The notes: a model not told the origin generated them from the sequence alone. Shown: positions 5,685 through 14,527, counted from the stretch's first letter. The stretch is 22,713 bases of DNA from Candidatus Aerophobota bacterium (GCA_030607715.1 JAUWJM010000010.1:1-22713), one strand, 5' to 3'. Numbers and translations: made by a program.

Positions 5685-7412
5685 GTGAAAACAACGGTAG
5701 CTGATCTTATTTTAAAATATCTGGAAGCTGAAGGAGTAGAGTATATATTTGGTGTTCCCGGCACCAGCCTGGTGCCGTTATTTGCCGCCTGTAATCGAAA
5801 TAAAAATGTCAAGCCAATTCTTGCTAAACACGAACAGGGTGCAGCCTTTATGGCCGATGGCTACGCCAGAGTTAAAGGGTCTTTAGGCGTATGCTTTGGG
5901 ACTTCTGGGCCAGGAGCTACTAACCTGGTAACTGGAGTAGCTAATGCCTTTGTAGATAATATTCCTGTATTGGTTCTGACGGGTCAGGTGTCCACTTCGG
6001 CTTATGGTAAAGGAACTTTTCAAGATTCAACAAAAAAAGGAATCGATTCTGTTTCAATGTTTGATCCCATTACCAAGCAAAGCTCAATGATGATCTCTAA
6101 ACACAAAGCTGTTGATGAATTACGTGAAGCCTTAAGAGTTGCCTTTACCGGCAAGAAGGGACCAGTGCACCTTAGTTTACCCAAAGATGTTATGTCAGAG
6201 GAGATCGAGGCTGATCTACCATCACCTTCAACTTATAGACATCCTGCGGAGTATTTTGATCGCTCTTTAGTGATAAAGGCAGCACAAGAGTTGGTACGTG
6301 CTCGATGGCCAGTGATGTTGGTGGGTAGCGGCGCTGTGGCTTCAGGAGCTTGTGAGGATATCCAGGAGTTAGCTGAGATGTTGAGTATTCCAGTAGCCAC
6401 AACACCCAAAGCAAAAGGTGCCTTCCCTGAGGATCATCCTTTAGCCTTGGGGATACTTGGCCTCTGTGGTTCACCTTTAGCTGAAAGATATATTAAATCA
6501 AGTGAGACTGATGTGTTACTGGTCGTTGGAGCAAGTCTTAATCAAATCACAACTATGTCCTGGGACCCCCGATTGGCACAATCGAAGTGTCTCATTCATA
6601 TCAATATTGATCCAGCGGAAATCGGGAAAAACTATCGAGCTGATATCCCACTGATTGGAGATGCTGGCACAATTATTAATGAAATTTCTTTTCGTGTTCT
6701 ACGGAATCTGGTTGAACAAAAAGAAAAAAGGAAAGAAAGAAAAGAAAAGATCGCTAAGCTTCGAGAAGAGGTAGGAATGTATATTGAGCCTGAGAAACTG
6801 AAATCTAACTCTGTCCCGGTTAAACCTCAACGTATGGTTAAAGAATTAGAAGAGGCATTGCCTGAGGATGCCATTCTTTTTGTGGACACAGGAAATCATA
6901 TCTGTTGGGCAATTCACTATATGAAGTTTCACAGAGCCGATTCTTTCATCTCTGCCTTTGGAATGCTGACCATGGGATATGCCTCAGCTGCAGTTGTGGG
7001 AGGAAAATTAGCTGCCGGAGATCGTCCAGTAGTAGCCCTTGTCGGAGATGGATGTTTTCTGATGAACGGAATGGAGGTTGCAACAGCAGTAAACTACAAT
7101 ATTCCAGTTGTATGGGTAGTGCAGAACAATGCAAAACTTGGCCTTGTTCACGAGCTTCAGAAATTCTCCTTGGGTGAAAACACCGTAGCTACAACCTTTA
7201 AAGAGGTTAACCTGGCTAAGGTGGCAGAAGGCCTTGGTGCTGTGGGATATCGGATAAAAAGACCAAATGAACTAAAAGAGCTTTTGCCAAAGGCTATTGC
7301 ATCCGGTAAACCAACTGTTATTGATTGCCTCATCGACCCTGATGAGGTGCCACCCCTTACTCCTTTTGTGGAAGGCTTGAAAAATTTTTCTGATCGTCTG
7401 GATATGATGTAG
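5685..7412 (+). CDS. Thiamine-diphosphate enzyme of the acetolactate synthase large-subunit family
   Basis: A 575-residue three-domain TPP enzyme. GTG 5685 is chosen because AGGAG at 5674-5678 is 6 bases away; the ATG at 5679 is too close. The N-terminal Pyr domain has the TPP-activating Glu in AKHEQGAAFMADGYAR (Glu50 from this start), the middle domain is DHS-like (VMLVGSGAV, VGASLNQIT), and the C-terminal PP domain has GDG...QNN (VGDGCFLMNGME through VVQNNAKLG, about 453-481), the cofactor motif. Acetolactate synthases condense two pyruvates, or pyruvate with 2-ketobutyrate, for branched-chain amino acids, usually with FAD and a small regulatory subunit. No small subunit or ilvC follows here, so other members (decarboxylases, other carboligases) remain possible. 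It is unlikely to be glyoxylate carboligase, which lacks the Glu. Confidence 0.85.
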   Translation: MKTTVADLILKYLEAEGVEYIFGVPGTSLVPLFAACNRNKNVKPILAKHEQGAAFMADGYARVKGSLGVCFGTSGPGATNLVTGVANAFVDNIPVLVLTGQVSTSAYGKGTFQDSTKKGIDSVSMFDPITKQSSMMISKHKAVDELREALRVAFTGKKGPVHLSLPKDVMSEEIEADLPSPSTYRHPAEYFDRSLVIKAAQELVRARWPVMLVGSGAVASGACEDIQELAEMLSIPVATTPKAKGAFPEDHPLALGILGLCGSPLAERYIKSSETDVLLVVGASLNQITTMSWDPRLAQSKCLIHINIDPAEIGKNYRADIPLIGDAGTIINEISFRVLRNLVEQKEKRKERKEKIAKLREEVGMYIEPEKLKSNSVPVKPQRMVKELEEALPEDAILFVDTGNHICWAIHYMKFHRADSFISAFGMLTMGYASAAVVGGKLAAGDRPVVALVGDGCFLMNGMEVATAVNYNIPVVWVVQNNAKLGLVHELQKFSLGENTVATTFKEVNLAKVAEGLGAVGYRIKRPNELKELLPKAIASGKPTVIDCLIDPDEVPPLTPFVEGLKNFSDRLDMM

Positions 7413-7454
7413 AAACTGTTGTGAGAATTCAAGCAAGGTAATAGTTTATTTTCA

Positions 7455-8087
7455 TTAAAGGGCTTTACTATCGAAGCTAAGCTCTTCTTTTCTCATGGTA
7501 GCCATTAAACTACGAATATACACCTTTGCCCATAAGAAGGCCATTGTTGCTCCGATGATGTTTCCTATTACTATACCAAACCAGACTCCTAGAAGACCCA
7601 TACCAAGGGTAAAAACAAATATTAAAACAAACAGGGATGTCAAAACAACAGTACGAATAATTGTTACTATGAGAGCATTCATCCCTTTTCCTGTGCCCTG
7701 GAACATTGCAGAAGAGAACATTCCAAGGGCTACTGAAGGATAGAACAAGGACATTATCTTTAAGAAAATCATCAGATCATCTGCAATTCGAACTGCACCT
7801 TCAGCCCGGGTGAACATTGCTGTGATCTGAGGAGAGAGCAAGAAAAGTGCAATTGCTATCAACACTTCAATGATAATGCCTATCTTCAAGGCATACATAA
7901 AGACTGTACTGATTTTCTTATAGTCACGTTGACCAAAGGCGGCACCCGTGATGGAGACAATGGCGGTAGCCATCCCAAAAAGAGGTAGTAAGACCATGGT
8001 TATTACCCTCCATCCTGTGGCGTAAATCGCCACCCCATCAGTGCCACCGACATAGTTTACTATATCATATAGCAGTTGCATTTGCAA
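7455..8087 (-). pseudogene. MATE-family efflux pump, C-terminal half only
   Basis: About 210 codons with five to six hydrophobic segments. ITGAAFGQRDYKKI, SPQITAMFTR, FQGTGKGMNALIVTIIR and LGVWFGIVIGNIIGA are characteristic of the second half of MATE/NorM transporters, which normally have 12 helices and about 450 residues. The frame is closed by TAG just before the first possible start (TTG 8087, ATG 8081), and the 118 bases upstream hold no N-terminal half. This is a 5'-truncated remnant rather than a working Na+/H+-drug antiporter, though a half-size protein could still be translated. A plus-strand promoter lies across the break (8098-8125). The gene converges on the TPP enzyme. Confidence 0.75.
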
Positions 8088-8097
8088 CTATCATAAC

Positions 8098-8125
8098 TTA
8101 ACAAAAAGCAAATTTAGTATATACT
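8098..8125 (+). promoter_or_regulatory. Probable promoter for the PAC2-family gene
   Basis: TTAACA at 8098-8103, a 16-base spacer, TATACT at 8120-8125 on the plus strand, about 80 bases before the ATG at 8206. The match to consensus is moderate and the region is AT-rich, so chance is possible. Confidence 0.4.
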
Positions 8126-8154
8126 ATATCAGACAATATAAATAATTTTGTGAA

Positions 8155-8175
8155 TTCTCTGTGTTCTCTGTGGTT
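8155..8175 (+). repeat. Copy 1 of a short CTCTGTGTTCTCTGTGGTT-type repeat
   Basis: Lies 30 bases upstream of the PAC2-family start on the sense strand. Related sequences are found upstream of the GalT-like gene (10098-10114, reverse strand) and the GspK-like gene (19192-19209). It contains an internal near-tandem CTCTGTG(T/G). No function is known to me. Confidence 0.45.
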
Positions 8176-8205
8176 AAGTTTTGACTTTAATAAAAGGAGA
8201 AAAAA

Positions 8206-9066
8206 ATGGAAAGTCTTATCATACATAAAAAACCAGATCTTAAAAATTCAAGCATAGTGTTAGGTTTTTCAGGGTGGATGAACGGAGGGAATGTATCTAC
8301 AGACACGGTAGAATACCTGAGGAATAAGCTAAAGGCAAAAAAATTTGCTGAGATAAATCCCAAAGATTTTTACATTTTTAATTTGCCAGGCACAATGCAA
8401 GAAGTGGCCTATTTTAGACCTTATGCCAAAATTCAAGATGGCCTTCTAACAGATTTTCAATACCCACAAAATGATTTCTTCTATGATGAGAAAAATAATT
8501 TAATCCTCTTTTCAGGTAAAGAACCGAATCTTAGATGGGATGATTATGCAAGCTGTGTGTTTGAGCTGGGAAAGGAATTTAAGGTTAAAAGAATCTATTT
8601 CATAGGCAGCGTTGCTGGACCAATTCCTCACACAAGAGAGACAAGAATATCTTGTTCTTTTTCCAGTGAAAAGCAAAAAGTAGAGCTTAAAAACTATGAT
8701 GTAAGATTTACAAATTATGAGGGCCCGGCTAGTATTACTACTTTACTTACCAAACTTTCAAAAAAAAAGGGAATAGAAATGATAAACTTTGTTACTGAAA
8801 TACCAATCTACGTGCAAACCAAAAACCCAAAAGGAATAAAAGCAATAGTTAAAAGACTGGTTAAATTACTGGATATAGATATTGACTTAGGTGACTTATC
8901 TGTAATGAGCAATGAGTTTGAAAAAAATATAAATGAACTTGTTGCAAAACAACCCCAACTTGCCGAGCAAATAAAAAAGTTAGAGGAAAATTACGATAAA
9001 GAACTCTTCGATCAAAGAGAAAATTTTGAAGAGTGGCTTAAGCAACACGGGATTGATAAATTATAA
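8206..9066 (+). CDS. PAC2-family protein (proteasome-assembly-chaperone-2-like, ATP-grasp-like fold)
   Basis: A 286-residue soluble protein, start ATG 8206 with AAAAGGAG. The N-terminus (VLGFSGWMNGGNVSTDTVEYL, about 19-39), KRIYFIGSVAGPIPHTR (about 133-149) and YEGPASITTLLTKLSKKKGIEMI (about 170-192) are typical of the PAC2 family, found in archaea and many bacteria. The C-terminal 60 residues form a charged helical tail ending EEWLKQHGIDKL. The molecular role in bacteria is not established; archaeal and eukaryotic relatives are linked to proteasome assembly, but no proteasome gene is in this window. Its stop codon overlaps that of the convergent GalT-like gene by six bases (9061-9066). Confidence 0.8.
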   Translation: MESLIIHKKPDLKNSSIVLGFSGWMNGGNVSTDTVEYLRNKLKAKKFAEINPKDFYIFNLPGTMQEVAYFRPYAKIQDGLLTDFQYPQNDFFYDEKNNLILFSGKEPNLRWDDYASCVFELGKEFKVKRIYFIGSVAGPIPHTRETRISCSFSSEKQKVELKNYDVRFTNYEGPASITTLLTKLSKKKGIEMINFVTEIPIYVQTKNPKGIKAIVKRLVKLLDIDIDLGDLSVMSNEFEKNINELVAKQPQLAEQIKKLEENYDKELFDQRENFEEWLKQHGIDKL

Positions 9067-10056
9067 ATATTCTCTTAACTTAGTCGCTGCTTCTTCTGGA
9101 GGGACTGGGTTTATGTAAAGGCCTGCTCCCCACTCAAAACCAGCTAACTTAGTTAAACGAGGTATAATTTCCAAATGGCAATGATAATATTTTAAGAACT
9201 CCTCTTTAAGAGGAGGGAGATGAAAAAAGTAATTATAGGAAGGATTAAGAAGAGTTCTATTCATAATTTTAATGACATCTTTTAAAATTTGAGTTAAACA
9301 GGCAAGCTCCTTATCAGCAATCTCCTGGAAGACAAAGCCCTGCTCCTTAGCTAAGATACAAATTTCATAAGGGAAACGAGAGGCATAAGGAGTGAAGGCT
9401 AAAAACATCTTGCTTTCCAGAATTACCCTTTTTCGCAGGGTGAGTTCCTGAGCTATAATATCACAAAAAATGCACCTTTTATTAAGCTCATAGTATCTTT
9501 TAGCTCCCCTTAGCTCCTCCTGTATCTTGCTCGGAATTATAGGAGTGGCAATTATCTGAGAATGAGAATGTCTTAAAGAGGCACCTGCCTCCCATCCCTG
9601 ATTTTTAAAGATGAGCGCATATTTAATATAAGGGATTTTCGTTAATTTTACTATTCTATCCTGATAAACCTGGATTACCTGACTTATATGTTTATCCTTT
9701 AAGCTAAAAAGGTCCTCTCTATGCCTGGGGGTCTCAATAATTACCTCATGGATGCCTATTCCCCTCATCTTTCTATAAATTCCTCTTTTTTCTATACTTG
9801 GTTTTCCTTTTGTCTGTAGAGCTGGGTATTTGTTAGGTACAACCCTGATCCACCACCCAGGAGTGTTGGGCTTTGTCCCCTTTTTCCTCAGGCTAAAGAC
9901 CTCTGGCGGAGTTTCACTTTCATGCCCTTCACACAAACAACACTCAATAGCATCTTTCTCCTTTGCTTTTGAAACAAAATCAAAAACTCTTTTGTTCCGC
10001 TCAGGCGAAATAATAACCCATTCTCCTGTGATAGGATCTTTCCTTAACTCAGACAA
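9061..10056 (-). CDS. galT: GalT-family nucleotidylyltransferase (galactose-1-phosphate uridylyltransferase or ADP-glucose phosphorylase-like)
   Basis: A HIT-superfamily enzyme. The N-terminal SELRKDPITGEWVIISPERNKR motif is diagnostic, CLCEGHESETPPEV holds the first metal cysteines, and GASLRHSHSQIIATPIIP carries the nucleophilic histidine (His165 of HSHSQ from this start). E. coli GalT has HPHxQ, so Ser replaces Pro. The start is set at TTG 10056, preceded by AGAGG at an 8-base gap; an upstream TTG at 10089 would add 11 residues. The classical reaction swaps UMP between UDP-glucose and galactose-1-phosphate. As last gene after treT it might instead turn NDP-glucose plus phosphate into glucose-1-phosphate, as the plant ADP-glucose phosphorylase homologue does. 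No galK or galE is nearby. Family firm, substrate open. Confidence 0.8.
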   Translation of the reverse strand: MSELRKDPITGEWVIISPERNKRVFDFVSKAKEKDAIECCLCEGHESETPPEVFSLRKKGTKPNTPGWWIRVVPNKYPALQTKGKPSIEKRGIYRKMRGIGIHEVIIETPRHREDLFSLKDKHISQVIQVYQDRIVKLTKIPYIKYALIFKNQGWEAGASLRHSHSQIIATPIIPSKIQEELRGAKRYYELNKRCIFCDIIAQELTLRKRVILESKMFLAFTPYASRFPYEICILAKEQGFVFQEIADKELACLTQILKDVIKIMNRTLLNPSYNYFFHLPPLKEEFLKYYHCHLEIIPRLTKLAGFEWGAGLYINPVPPEEAATKLREYL

Positions 10057-10097
10057 AAATTTTACCTCTGTTATGGTGAGTATTATCAAAAAAATTG

Positions 10098-10114
10098 ACC
10101 ACTGAAGACACTGA
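10098..10114 (-). repeat. Copy 2 of the ...GTCTTCAGTGGT-type repeat
   Basis: On the minus strand this reads TCAGTGTCTTCAGTGGT, just upstream of the GalT-like start. It shares the GTC/GTTCTTCAGTGG-like core with 8155-8175 and 19192-19209. Confidence 0.4.
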
Positions 10115-10120
10115 AAAAGG

Positions 10121-10195
10121 TGAATGCGTAGAAGCGTAAATGCGTAATGAGGTTCTTCCTTTGCATATTACATATTACTCATCACATATTACTTC
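10121..10195. repeat. Short-repeat-rich spacer between treT and the GalT-like gene
   Basis: The spacer holds three CATATTAC units (10164-10171, 10171-10178, 10185-10192) and three GCGTA units (within 10121-10147). No coding frame or clean terminator is visible. It separates two genes on the same strand and looks like low-complexity repeat debris. Confidence 0.4.
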
Positions 10196-11431
10196 TTATA
10201 ATAGTGAATTAAAAAGTAACAGATAATCCTTAAGTTGCCTTGTAATTAAGAAATGAGACCTTACATATTCTCTTCCCTCACGACCCATTCTATCTGCAGT
10301 TTCTCTATTAAGTAGAAGAAATTTAGTCTTCTCTACCGCTTCTTTTGTGCTTTTCACAAGAAAACCTGTTTTATCATTTATTATCTGTACACTAATCCCA
10401 CCCACATTTCCTCCTATCACAGGTCTTCCCTTCCATAATCCTTCAGAAACAGTCAATCCAAACCCCTCTCGAAGTGATTTTTGAATTATCACATTAGATG
10501 CTCTCTGGAAGGCATTTACCTCAATATTTCCCACTCCTCTTAAATCTGATAAAACGTAAATATCCTCATCCTCTCCTGCCCTACGCAGAACCTTTTCATA
10601 AATAATCCATCCCTCTGGGTCATCAACGGACATTGAACTAATTAAAGATAATTGAAGTCCGGGAATATCCCTCTTAACCAGTCTATACATATCAATAACT
10701 CCCAGAGGGTCTTTCCAGGAATCAAATCGAGATACCTGAGTAATTAAAGGCCTTTTTGGATCTACACCAAAATGATGAATAATCTTTTTTGTCCTGTTTT
10801 TGGTAAGAAAGCAGTTCTTCTCACTTAGTGGATCAATAGAGGGAGAGATAATGAATAAACGCTTAAAAATAGAGCTTTCCCTGACGAATTTCTTTAGAGT
10901 GAAGATAGCAGCATCATATTCCCTAAGAAATTCTTTTAGGAAATCCCATATCTCATCAGTAGGATTAGAGGTATCAATGTGACAGCGCCAGATAAATTTC
11001 GTTTGTTTTGAAGCTTTAAGATAGATAAGCATAGCTGCAGGCTGAGGATCATGGATAATTACAAAATCATATTTTTCTTTGAAAAAGTTTGCGTTTAGCT
11101 TGTTTTGCTCAAGGTATATTTTTTTTATCTCCTCAGTGAACGGAATATCTGCTCCCTGAAGAGCATTATGAAGTTTTTTAGTAATGTTAAAGAAGCTTTT
11201 ATTCCCCTCTATTACTCTCCACTCAGCATTCAATTCTACATTCCTCATAAGGGGAACAAGGCTATGTAATATCTCTGCCACTCCCCCACCGTAAGCTGTA
11301 GAATTAATATGCAGAATTCGAGCATTTCTTAAATTTTTAGCAAGCTCACGAATACTATAAATCTCCTCTTCTCCTACAATAGAAATGTAATCGTCCAGTC
11401 TCTTTGTCCCTGTTTTAACTTCTTTTAACAA
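10196..11431 (-). CDS. treT: Trehalose glycosyltransferring synthase TreT (GT4)
   Basis: A 411-residue GT-B protein. HINSTAYGGGVAEILHSLVPLM (41-62), AEWRVIEG...FFNITKKLHNALQG (69-93), HDPQPAAML (127-135), WRCHID (148-153) and the C-terminal EX7E motif (Glu322 and Glu330 in REGFGLTVSE) are all hallmarks of TreT. The enzyme reversibly joins NDP-glucose and glucose into trehalose; in hyperthermophilic archaea its gene sits beside a trehalose/maltose ABC transporter, as here. The start is TTG 11431 behind GGGAGG. It lies 11 bases after the malG-like permease, so it is in the operon, suggesting use in breaking down imported trehalose or in making it. Soluble and cytosolic, no signal peptide. Assignment is strong; nucleotide preference (ADP, UDP, GDP) is not readable. 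Confidence 0.9.
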   Translation of the reverse strand: MLKEVKTGTKRLDDYISIVGEEEIYSIRELAKNLRNARILHINSTAYGGGVAEILHSLVPLMRNVELNAEWRVIEGNKSFFNITKKLHNALQGADIPFTEEIKKIYLEQNKLNANFFKEKYDFVIIHDPQPAAMLIYLKASKQTKFIWRCHIDTSNPTDEIWDFLKEFLREYDAAIFTLKKFVRESSIFKRLFIISPSIDPLSEKNCFLTKNRTKKIIHHFGVDPKRPLITQVSRFDSWKDPLGVIDMYRLVKRDIPGLQLSLISSMSVDDPEGWIIYEKVLRRAGEDEDIYVLSDLRGVGNIEVNAFQRASNVIIQKSLREGFGLTVSEGLWKGRPVIGGNVGGISVQIINDKTGFLVKSTKEAVEKTKFLLLNRETADRMGREGREYVRSHFLITRQLKDYLLLFNSLL

Positions 11432-11442
11432 CTTTTCCTCCC

Positions 11443-12309
11443 TTATCCTTTAATTGATCCTGCTAAAATACCTCGCACGAAATAACGCTGTAAACTAAAG
11501 AATAAAATAAGCGGTGGAATTATAGAAATAAATACTGCTGCGGTTAACAGCTCCCAATCCTGACCATAGGAGCCAACCAGACTACTTACCTGAACTGTGA
11601 TTGGTGCTACATCCCGCGCTCCTCCCAGGTAGACAAGGGCTACCAAAAGATCATTCCATATCCAGAGAAACTGAAAGATAGCAAGAGAAGCAATAGCAGG
11701 AATGCAAAGCGGCAACACTAATTGGAAAAAGATATAAGATGAGGAGGCACCATCTATTTCTGCGGAATCAAATAGTTCCTTAGGCAAACTTGCGATGGAG
11801 TTATGCAATAAATATATGGCAAGGGGAAGCCCATAGCCAATATGGGCCAACCAAATTCCAGGAAAAGTGCCAGAGAGGCCTAATCGATTAAAGATACGCA
11901 GAATCGGAATTAAAGTCATCTGAAGAGGGACCACCAAGAGACCCACTACGATTACAAAAAGACTCTGGCGGCCAGGAAACCTCATCCAGGCAAAAGCATA
12001 AGCCGCAAATGCAGCTATGAAGGCAGACAATATGGTTGCAGGAATGGTAATGATAAAGCTATTTAAGAAAGCCTGTCCGATACCACATTGGGTAATTACG
12101 GTTATGTAGTTTTCAAGCATGTACTGTCTGACGTTAAATGGATTCTTAAATATCATCCACCAACCAGTAGTTGCTACATCATGAGGATATCTGAACGAGG
12201 TTATCAGTATGCCAATGGTGGGAAGAATCCATATTAAGGCAACGATGATAATTACAATATGAAGTGGTATACGTGAGGAAATGATAGTCAATCTTTTTCC
12301 GGTCATCAC
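11443..12309 (-). CDS. malG: ABC sugar transporter permease, MalG type
   Basis: A 288-residue inner-membrane protein with six hydrophobic segments, the first at about residues 16-36. The cytoplasmic EAA loop that docks the ATPase is at about 182-204 (DSAEIDGASSSYIFFQLVLP). GLPLAIYLLHNSIASLPKELF just before it is typical of MalG-family permeases for alpha-glucosides (maltose, trehalose). It overlaps the malF-like gene at the stop/start (12306-12309), with GTG 12309 or ATG 12306 as start. It would form the channel together with the malF product. No ATP-binding subunit is encoded in the window, so a shared MsmK/MalK-type ATPase must come from elsewhere. Confidence 0.88.
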   Translation of the reverse strand: MMTGKRLTIISSRIPLHIVIIIVALIWILPTIGILITSFRYPHDVATTGWWMIFKNPFNVRQYMLENYITVITQCGIGQAFLNSFIITIPATILSAFIAAFAAYAFAWMRFPGRQSLFVIVVGLLVVPLQMTLIPILRIFNRLGLSGTFPGIWLAHIGYGLPLAIYLLHNSIASLPKELFDSAEIDGASSSYIFFQLVLPLCIPAIASLAIFQFLWIWNDLLVALVYLGGARDVAPITVQVSSLVGSYGQDWELLTAAVFISIIPPLILFFSLQRYFVRGILAGSIKG

Positions 12310-13172
12310 TTCACTCCCTGTTTTTTAAATCTCTTGAGATTAACCAACATTATTGGGAGGACAAGCAAGAGGAGGATCACAGCAATAGTACTCGCTCTTC
12401 CAAAATTTCTAAAATTAAACATCTCTTTGTACATACGATTAGCAATGACCTCAGTGCCAAAGTTGCCGTTGGTCATAACATAGATGATATCAAACACCTT
12501 TAGCACAGTTATTATCTGTGTAGTGATAAGCAAAGTGATAGTCGGCATCATTAGCGGAAGAACAATTTTCCAAAAGACCTTCCACTCGTTAGCTCCATCA
12601 ATATGGGCTGCCTCCAATAATTGCCTGGGAAGAGCCTTATATGAAGCTGATAGTATAACCATGCAAAACCCTGTCCATACCCATACTCCAACAGCAATAA
12701 GACAAAAATTATTAATCCAGGGTCTTTTAATTAGCCAGGGCACTGGAGGAAAATGAAAAATATCCCGAAAGGCATTAAGAAGCCCAATTTGTAAGGCAAA
12801 GGCTGGCTTATAGGCATAAACAAATTTCCATATTACACTGGCACCAACGAAAGATATAGCCATAGGCATAAAAATGATAAACTTAATGGCTGTCTCATAT
12901 TTCACCCTATCCAACATTACAGCAAGGATTAATCCTAAGAATACGGTCAGGGGCGTAAAGACTAACACCCAGAGAGCATTATTTCGGAGAGTTGTCAGTA
13001 TAGTCCTGCTGGTAAAGACATAAGCATAGTTACTTACCCCAACGAAATTATCGGAATTTCTATCAAAAAAGGAAAGATAAATCGTATTTATGGAAGGATA
13101 GATCAAAAAGAAGACTAATACAGCTAATGCTGGCCCCAAATATAACCAGGGAGTCAATCGTTTTGTGTGCAT
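12306..13172 (-). CDS. malF: ABC sugar transporter permease, MalF type
   Basis: A 288-residue permease with six hydrophobic segments. The first is YLGPALAVLVFFLIYPSI (about 11-28), typical of the MalF-like CUT1 subfamily. The EAA loop is at about 187-209 (EAAHIDGANEWKVFWKIVLP). A loop at about 135-150 (RDIFHFPPVPWL) faces the periplasm where the binding protein docks. It lies 77 bases after the binding-protein gene, separated by a strong stem-loop (13207-13243), and its ribosome site is weak. That suggests less permease than binding protein is made. Confidence 0.88.
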   Translation of the reverse strand: MHTKRLTPWLYLGPALAVLVFFLIYPSINTIYLSFFDRNSDNFVGVSNYAYVFTSRTILTTLRNNALWVLVFTPLTVFLGLILAVMLDRVKYETAIKFIIFMPMAISFVGASVIWKFVYAYKPAFALQIGLLNAFRDIFHFPPVPWLIKRPWINNFCLIAVGVWVWTGFCMVILSASYKALPRQLLEAAHIDGANEWKVFWKIVLPLMMPTITLLITTQIITVLKVFDIIYVMTNGNFGTEVIANRMYKEMFNFRNFGRASTIAVILLLLVLPIMLVNLKRFKKQGVK

Positions 13173-13206
13173 CTTTGTCTTTTCATATAGCTGAGCTACA
13201 CATTAT

Positions 13207-13243
13207 AAAGTTGAGGGGAGTGTAAAAATCTCCCCTCAACTTT
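13207..13243 (-). terminator. 14-bp perfect stem-loop between the binding-protein and permease genes
   Basis: Arms 13207-13220 (AAAGTTGAGGGGAG) and 13230-13243 are perfect reverse complements with a 9-base loop. It begins 6 bases after the binding-protein stop and is followed on the minus strand by only TTT then ATAATG, so it lacks a full U-tract. It probably acts as a partial terminator or as an mRNA-protecting hairpin that keeps binding protein in excess over permease, like the malE-malF intercistronic hairpins of enterobacteria. Confidence 0.75.
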
Positions 13244-13249
13244 ATTAAT

Positions 13250-14527
13250 TTACTTTCCGTAAGCCTCGACAGCACTATCCTCAATCTCTTCAAGAACTGT
13301 ATTAAGATCCTCGCCACTAACATAATCCAGTATACCACTCCAGAAGGTGCCAGAGCCCACAGAGGCAGGCATCAGATCAGACGCATCAAAGCGGAAAGTC
13401 TTAGCATTGGCTAGCATTTGTGCAGCTTTACGCGTGAGCTCCTCAGGATAAACCGATGGGTTCACTCGCCTATTGGCTGAGAGCTTGCCAGTCGCAGCTA
13501 GCCATATCTCCTGAGCGCCAGGAGTAGCTAAATAGCGCATGAGAGCTTCAGCCTCTGAGGTATTGTTAAACATAACGAACATATCAGCCGCTCCTAATGC
13601 TGGAGTACCATACTCAAGGTCAATCGGGGGGAATGGGAAAAAGCTAAAATCTATACCTGATACTAAATTCGGGGTATGTTTGAGGATAAAGATCGGGATA
13701 AAAGTCGCTTGCTTGTGCATATAAGCAAATGGTGGGCTGGTGAACATGGCGTCCGGAGCATCACCAAAGTTAGTGGTAAGCTCAGTTGCCGTTCCTCCAT
13801 ATACATACTTCTCATTGCGAGCAATCTGTCCAAAAAGCTCCCAGGCATGTTTTATCTGTGGATCTGTCCATGAGATCTCATGATTGACCCATTTATCATA
13901 CACTTCTGGTTCAACGGTTCTAAGCATAATATCTTCAACCCAGTCGGTACCTGGCCACCCACTAGCGGCACCACTTTCAAAACCAATGGTCCAGGGGGTT
14001 TTCCCATCAGCAACTATTCTATCGGAAAGAGCAATCAGCTCATCCCATGTCTTGGGTACCTTGTATCCTGCTTCCTTAAATGCCTTAGGACTATACCAAA
14101 CCAGGCTCTTGAGATCTGCCGAGATATAGATGGCGTAGAGCTTCCCTTTATAGCTTCCTAAATCAAGCCATGTTTCCGCATAATCGCTCCGTAGCTTATC
14201 CATATTCATAAAAGTACTCAAATCCACTAACTCACCTCTCTTAGCCAACTCATCCATCTGACCAGGATTGGGCAGAACAGAGATGTCAGGGGGATTACCA
14301 GCGGCTACACGTGTAGTTAGCACAGCTGGAAGATCTCGAGTGCTAGTGAATTGTACCTCAATGCCAGTTGCTGCCTCAAAGGGCTCCAGCATCTTCATAA
14401 AAGCATCTCTCTCAGCACCCCCCCATATACCAAGTACACTCACTGTTTTCTGTTGAGCAACCCCAGTTAATGCGAAGATCCCAATCAACAACATCGCTAA
14501 GGAAAAGACTAAAGTTTTCTTACCCAT
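13250..14527 (-). CDS. malE: ABC transporter sugar-binding protein, MalE-like (solute-binding family 1)
   Basis: A 425-residue secreted protein. Residues 1-24 form a Sec signal peptide (KK, hydrophobic core, cleavage likely after LTGVA). There is no lipobox cysteine, so the protein should be free in a periplasm, which points to a diderm cell. The mature part starts with VSVLGIWGGAERDAFMKMLEPFEAATGIEVQF and has VAAGNPPDISVLPNPGQMDELAKRGELVDL and GSYKGKLYAIY, typical of alpha-glucoside-binding proteins. It is first of the transport genes, with AAGGAGG upstream of the ATG. Linkage to treT suggests trehalose, but maltose, sucrose or other glucosides cannot be excluded. A short palindrome (AGAGGA, 4-base gap, TCCTCT on the minus strand) lies about 40 bases upstream of its start. 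Confidence 0.88.
   Translation of the reverse strand: MGKKTLVFSLAMLLIGIFALTGVAQQKTVSVLGIWGGAERDAFMKMLEPFEAATGIEVQFTSTRDLPAVLTTRVAAGNPPDISVLPNPGQMDELAKRGELVDLSTFMNMDKLRSDYAETWLDLGSYKGKLYAIYISADLKSLVWYSPKAFKEAGYKVPKTWDELIALSDRIVADGKTPWTIGFESGAASGWPGTDWVEDIMLRTVEPEVYDKWVNHEISWTDPQIKHAWELFGQIARNEKYVYGGTATELTTNFGDAPDAMFTSPPFAYMHKQATFIPIFILKHTPNLVSGIDFSFFPFPPIDLEYGTPALGAADMFVMFNNTSEAEALMRYLATPGAQEIWLAATGKLSANRRVNPSVYPEELTRKAAQMLANAKTFRFDASDLMPASVGSGTFWSGILDYVSGEDLNTVLEEIEDSAVEAYGK

Noticed and set aside
6190..7177. Overlapping open frames on both strands inside the TPP-enzyme gene
   Set aside because: The TPP enzyme is complete and conserved across this stretch; the overlapping frames show no recognisable protein pattern.
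5685..7412. TPP enzyme as glyoxylate carboligase feeding glycerate to the divergent glycosyltransferase
   Set aside because: An attractive pathway link, but glyoxylate carboligase lacks the activating glutamate, which is present here in KHEQGA.
10121..10195. Short repeats between treT and the GalT-like gene as a CRISPR array
   Set aside because: The units are only 5-8 bases with no regular spacers.
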